A DNA stretch of 64,000 nt, taken from positions 4,446,807-4,510,806 of the forward strand of contig NC_085052.1 in the NCBI RefSeq assembly GCF_963662255.1, in the 5' to 3' direction. The notes under the pieces were generated by a model, which searched no databases, was not told the DNA's origin, and saw only the letters and a program-made list of their open reading frames with translations. Positions within the stretch are counted from its first letter, which is position 1, and each line of letters starts with the position of its first letter. The translations under genes were made by a program, and so were the position numbers. Below, in pieces: positions 58,097 to 64,000 of the stretch. The DNA comes from Cinclus cinclus. Lineage: Eukaryota; Chordata; Aves; Passeriformes; Cinclidae.

Positions 58097-61000
58097 GTAC
58101 AGTTCACTGCATGCACCTTTCTCAAAACAGCTTCTTCAAGTGCACAGCTAAATGGTGTCTCTTAGAGCTGATCTAAATATTAAGTTATTGAAATTGCCAT
58201 TGCTGAGTTTTTTTGGTGGTGAAATCGTCTGCTGCCTTAAAGTTCTTGGGTACCTTTTTTATGTTTCAACATAATTTTTTGTGTTCTTGCTTTATGTAAC
58301 AGGTGAAGGTTTAAAAAAATCTCAATTTTATTCCCATTCCATTGCTAAGCACACTGCTCAACTGGAACTCATCTTTACAGTAGGAATAATGCAAGAATAT
58401 CTCACCAGCTGATCCTCTGAGGCTTGAGAGAATATGTTGCATATGGATAAACCCTGCTCTTAAAAGGATGTTTACAGAGGATAATCCTAATCTAATTAAT
58501 TAAAAGTAATTAAAAACACTCGTGGGGTTCTGAACAAGCAGCAGTTCTCCATTTCTCTGGCAGGTGGCACAACCTCCTCATTGGCAGAATTAATGAAAAA
58601 GCCACCTCAGCTCTGTCATTTCCATCTACTGCAGATGTGCAGCTCTGTTATTGGTCAGCTAGTCAGGATTTTCTGTTCCTGAGAATGAACTACCTGCAGA
58701 AGGGCAACCTTGTAAACTGGGGCTGTTTTCCAGTTAGAATTGTAAAACCACATCATAATTTTTGGCTTTAGTTCAGAAGAGTGTAAGGAGAGCTTTTTGT
58801 TTTGTTTTTTTTTTTTTTTTGTGAGATGTCTGTAACACTACTCTGGGAAGTCATAAAATCCATTTCACTTTGTTTAGTAAAATAATAGGTCTCATAACAA
58901 TAAGTAGTAGTCTCTGCTCTTTTTATAATTGCTGGCATAAGGGGGTTTAATTAAAATAATGTAAAAATTGGAGGCATGCCAAGAGAGACTGAGCTATTTA
59001 CTAGATTGGTACCAAGCATTACCTGGTCAAATTAGAAACTTGATTTTTCTGCTGTGATGGATGTATTTCAGCATAGAAAGATGTGCTGGGGACAGTCAGG
59101 TTTCCACCACCTGAAGGTGTAAAGGCTGTCCTGGGAATTGCTGTTGAATAGGAAGGAGATGGATTTCTGTTCACTGCTAATAGTGTAATAGATTTTTTAT
59201 CCTTTTTTTCCTTATTACTTGCCACAGGGGTTTCCCTTCTGTGCTTTTATCTCCCCTCTTTGGCCTCATGTTTGTGCAGGCTTAGATAATTCCAGGGGAA
59301 ACATAAAACCTTCTCTGAATATCTGATGCTGATGGGTTTGAATTTAGGTTCTTTTTCATCCTTGATAAATCATATTTTGTGTCCATGAGACTGCCTTGCC
59401 AAGAAGCTTTTTTATTCACAATTAGGAACTAACGCTCTCACTTTAATCAACATTTTGTATTTCATCTCTGCAGGAAATAAACTGAAGAATGTTTTCAAAA
59501 AATGTGTTTTCATGTAGTTTAGAAGCCTTTTTTTAATACTGAATTTGTATGGGAAGAGAATTATCTGAGTCACTTTTAAGGTACCAAGGGTAAAACTGAT
59601 CCAAATTATTGAGCAGAAGGGTGGAAAATGCTACTTCTAAGACCTCAGAACTTCTTCTTCTTTTTCAGAATTTTTAATATATCATACAGACATTATGGAA
59701 CCAATGAGTTTTTTAAGCAAAGGGAATAAAATTCTGCCCTATACACTTTTTGTCAGGGTAGTAAGAAGTCTGCTTTGCACTTTAAACTGGCAATTATCCA
59801 GGATTTTTTCACTTGTAATTTGTGCAAACTACTCTGTGAGGTTGTTGAAGTTTTTTTTCAGGGAGGGTCCTGCACATTTTTATGTTCAGAAAGTTTCTAG
59901 CTTGGGAAGAGTTGTGACTTTTATATTTGGCTGAACACTACATATTTAGAAACCTGCCTATATTTAAATTTAGAATCCAACAAAGATTGTTATGGGACAT
60001 GTTAACACTTTTGGGAATATATTCTCAGATTGTGTTGGCATTACAGTATACTATCTGTTGCTAGGCTAGTTTAATATTAACCTTATTATATTAAAAGGTA
60101 ATTCTAAGAATCAGTGTAGAATTTTGGTGGTTATTTGAGAAAAACACTAATGGGAAAACCTTCAAGAATGTTCACAATAGTAACAAAAAGTATGTGAACA
60201 ATGAAGTTGATTATTGCTCAGTGAGTGTGGAGAAGGCCTTTTTGCACCTCAGTAATGTAAATACAGCTTTCCATCAGGAGTTCATGTGAGAAGGGAGAGC
60301 AGAGGATTTTCAGGGCAGAATTGTGGAATTGAAGTTCTGGGCACTTTCTGGTTAATGCCAGTTTAGAATCAGTGATGATTGGGGGTTTTTTTGTGCCCTT
60401 TATGATGCTGAGTTGTTTTAAATTTTGCCTTTTGCTCCTTTCCTTCTTCTGCTGAAGACCACACAGCACTAATTACAGGTGTGTTCATTAAAATAATTGG
60501 AGATTTTGCTGGGGAGAATCCTGCAGCACATTTTGGTGATGCAGAACTGATTCCTGAGTGAGGCAGTGACTTCTGTTTGTTTTAATAAAAGGCAAAGTGG
60601 AATTCATTGTGAAATCAGCTTTTCCCAAGTTCCAGGTTTGTGATGAAACTTTCCTTTCAGTGGAAGCATCCCCACAATCTTCTGTTCCCCTTTCACTGGC
60701 AAGGAGAGGATTGGGTAAGGTAGAGATACATTCTCTCTCTGCCAAATATGTTACTATTCTACTGAAGTATTTCCTTGCTCTTGGAATTAAAACCAATGTA
60801 GCTTGCAAGAGAAAAAAAAATCAAATTGGTTTTTATCTTGGTATAAATGCCACAACTGTTTTTTGCATAGTCTTTTAAAATATTCATTATGCTTCTTTTT
60901 TTCTTTTTTTTTTAGTTTATCTGGTATAAGTTGAATTTACCCTGGAAATCCTCTCATTCCTCTCAAAAACTTTTGATCACTTACTGACCTGTTTTTTTCT

Positions 61001-64000
61001 GTGCTTTGGATTGGAGTAAATTCCTGATATTACACAAACTTGTTAGCACTTAAGAATGTTTATGTCAGCATGTTTGTATTGTATGGAATTGGTGTCCTAA
61101 GGAAAAACTTAGCAGACTATTTTCTTATTGAAGGTTACTTTATAATACTTGATCTTAAATAGTGCTGAGGAAGAATTGATTTTTCAGTTTTCCTCTGTGG
61201 GAGCACAAAACTTTATTAAGCTACTGTGTAAATGTATGGGCATCCACTGTTTGAGGAACATCTGTATTGTTGGTATAGTTGTTGGGAAAAATGAGATGAA
61301 TTAGCTGGAACCTGAACAGAATGTGAAGTTAAAATATGATGAGCTAAGAAAGAGTTAAGATAAAATAATGGAAAATAGGGAGATAGGTGTATCCCTGCCT
61401 GTTGGAGGAGTTTATCCAAGGCTGCTCTTGAATTAGCCAAGTTCCTGAGCTGCTCATTTTTGGAAGCTGTTGAAACAATCTGGATTAGTGTTTGTCCCAT
61501 GCTTTGCTCTTCTTCTGACCTTACATGAAAATGCTTTATGTGGACCTTTATCTCAGGTCCAAAATGATGGTCATCATATCTCATTCTCAGTATAACAGAG
61601 CTGATGTTCAATGGCTTTTTTAGTTTTGTTGTTTTCTTGTTTATTGGGTTGTTTTTAAATTAATGGAAGATGCAGTTGTGCTTAGCATGAGGAGCTGTGT
61701 CTGGAATGTACAAAACCCCCACAAATGTAATCAATTGCAAGGAATTATTTGTTTGGGTTATTTCCTGGCTTGGTGGTGGTTATATTTATTTTATGAAATG
61801 GGTCAAGCTATAAGGAAAAGAAATTGAAATCATGAAGGCTAAGAAGAACTGAGGAATGGAGACCTCTAATAAACAGAGAGATGAGTAGGCTGAGCATCCT
61901 TATATTGAAAACACCTTGGTTCCCTGTTGCATCAGTGAAAGAAAGATTGCTTCAAGCATAAATTATAGATCAGCATATCAAGAGTGAAATAATTATGCAA
62001 ACAAATCATGTGGGTGAGCGTTTGTCCACCTTTTTACCTTATTTTTCATAAGAAAAATAATAAATGCTAATACAGCTTTGTTGTAATAATTAATGCACAG
62101 AAAAATAGATAAATATGGATTTGGAGTCTATTTTAAAAACTTAGTAACTTTTAATAGCTTTGGTTATATTTCTGGGAGAAAATGTGTAGATTAATATATG
62201 GAAGGATGATCTGAGACTAAGAAGAATGAATTCGTGTCTTGTATAATCCCAAGATTTGGCTCTTTGGATGATCCAACTGCACTGGATTTATGGAAGCTGT
62301 GTAATGGCTTTTTTGTGCTTTGCTGAGAGCAGTCCTTATCTGCAAATGTTTTAACTCTTGGTCAGCAGCAAGAATCCCTGTTTCTGGGTAAGAAATGCAG
62401 GCAGAGCCTTGCAGAATACAAATCACCTAGAAGATACTGTGATCCAACTCGACCCCAGCTTCAGGATGATTTATAAAATACCTGGAGATAGATATTTCAG
62501 AACATTTTGCCACCTGAATCTCTTGTGTTTCAGATGAAATGATATGGTAGATGAAATGATGGGTACAGGTCTGGAACTGTGCAAGTCTGGATCAAAGATT
62601 TTAGGTGACACAAATACAATCAAAACATTTTTTGGCCTTTTTGTGCCAAAAAGGAACTTTTTTGATCCCAATGAAATAATCATTGGCTAATTTAGATAGA
62701 ATAAAGGGGGTCTTTAGCAGTTCTTAATGAATCTCATCAGAGGCATCACATTTCTGACCCAGTGTCAGGATCCTCAAGTCTTTTTACAGCAGTCTTTGTC
62801 TTTAGGAAACACAGCTGAAATGTAACTGAAACAAGTTATGTGGCTGCCACACAAGCTAGAAAACATTTCCATAAAAGATCATAAAATTTTGACAGTAGTT
62901 TCCAGAGGGAGCAAGAGTGAACAGTTTATTGATGTTTAGACCTCCTGAAGCAAACGTTTTATTTAACTTTTCACAAGGTTTTCATAATGACAAACTTGTA
63001 GAAAAACAGTATCTGTGTTCCCTCTGTGAAAGTAGCTGGACTCTCTCTTTGCTTTGTGCTTAGCTAAATATTTGTCTTGGAAGAAAAGAATTTCAGGACA
63101 TACAAAAGATACACTGTTTGAAAAGGTGCAAAAAATTACTGAAATACATAGAGTGGGGTTTTTCTTTCACCCCCTCCCCTTTTTCTTTTTTTCTTTTTTG
63201 TTAAATTGCTTCCCAGGAATCCACTTGAACTAATAGAGAGAACTGAGTGAGTGGTCTGAGAAATGCCAAGGAGCACGTTCTGATCTGGTATCAGCAGCCA
63301 GCTGCAAACTTTGAGGTCTCTCTAACCTAGTTTCTTATACTCCAGTGAGAGAATGCTTCAAAATCAATAGCCTTTGTGGTTATTTTTAGCCTTCTATACA
63401 CTTTATACAGCTCCTGGAAGCCATGGCAGAACGTCTCACTGCAGTGAACTTGGATTTCACATCCTGCTAGCTCTGACTTTAAGACTTAGAATGATTATTT
63501 CTATATCAGCCTAATGTTTTTTGTGTGGCCATCATGACTGCAGTGCTGTGGATTCATGGGTTTTATCATGAAATGCCTCTAAAAGCAGAAGAATTTAGGT
63601 ATTCAATTAAGTGACTTGTCCACAGTTGTATCATTTTAGCTCAGATTCCTTTTGCATCTCAGTTTATCTGATTTTTTTCCTGATTTAGCCAATGCATTTT
63701 CTATGTAAATCCATATAAAATGAAATAATCTTTACTGTAAGACTGATAAACCTCCAGTATACTGAGAGGAGGTTTCTTCTGAGCAAGAAAGTCACAGTGA
63801 CTTTTGTCCCTCCATAAAGGAATTGAAATTGTAAATGCAATGTATCAGCAATTATTTCCTTAGTCCCATTCTGGCACTGAAAACTACATTTGGGACATGC
63901 TTTTAAACTTTAAATCCCTCTTTCCTTTGTAAACTTTAAATCCTTCTTCCTGTGTTTTGAAGGCTTTCTCCACCTTCAGGTCTGTGGATATCTCTGAAAC
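58097..64000 (+). other. ATE1: ATE1 intron 7, no exon seen
   Basis: About 5.9 kb of AT-rich intron with T runs (for example near 58804-58820, 60905 and 63180). I see no continuation of the ATE1 catalytic domain, no gene on either strand and no recognisable transposon. ATE1 is a large gene in mammals, so a long intron here is unsurprising. Confidence 0.7.

Noticed and set aside
60657..60714. Exon-like segment with TTTCCTTTCAG acceptor and GG|GTAAGG donor in ATE1 intron 7
   Set aside because: Neither frame resembles the next ATE1 segment (FTRFLC and on) or any family; probably chance splice-like signals.
58097..64000. Search for ATE1 exon 8 and later
   Set aside because: No match to the conserved catalytic segment was seen on reading through; the exons presumably lie beyond the window.

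Overview
The window is vertebrate nuclear DNA from a bird. It is AT-leaning and intron-rich, carries CpG-island promoters, and holds several CR1 LINE remnants (the usual avian retroposon). The gene order fits: TACC2 on the minus strand, then NSMCE4A and ATE1 both on the plus strand, is the order and relative orientation known at human 10q26. Expanded TAGAA tags on two of the repeats may hint at a songbird, but the species cannot be settled by reading.

Layout. 1-21815 (minus) is the 5' part of TACC2. A 33-nt start-codon exon (21738-21770) encodes a leader beginning MGNENS. A 179-nt exon follows (10397-10575), then a giant exon (1-3688) that stays open for 1,229 codons and runs off the left edge. 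The three exons join with compatible phases, giving 1,300 codons in the window. 21816-39053 has no coding exon I can recognise and may hold TACC2 5' non-coding exons. 39054-39526 is a CR1 remnant, followed by a CpG island with the NSMCE4A promoter. NSMCE4A (40182-47979) is complete: ten coding exons, 351 residues, every splice site and phase checked by eye. After a 1.46-kb gap comes the ATE1 CpG island, with two alternative first exons (49442-49529 and 49737-49839), five shared exons, and two homologous 129-nt exons (56920-57048 and 57968-58096) that match the known mutually exclusive exon-7 pair. The catalytic 3' part of ATE1 lies beyond the right edge.

The three genes are not known to form a pathway. 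TACC2 is a centrosome/microtubule coiled-coil protein, NSMCE4A is the kleisin of the SMC5/6 genome-stability complex, and ATE1 is the arginyl-tRNA-protein transferase of the Arg/N-degron pathway. I found no bacterial-type operon, CRISPR array, transferred cluster or wholly new system. The points worth a second look are the reconstructed TACC2 leader with its myristoylation-type start, the paired alternative exons of ATE1, a duplicated splice donor and a possible 3'-UTR intron in NSMCE4A, and the paired repeats carrying expanded pentanucleotide arrays.
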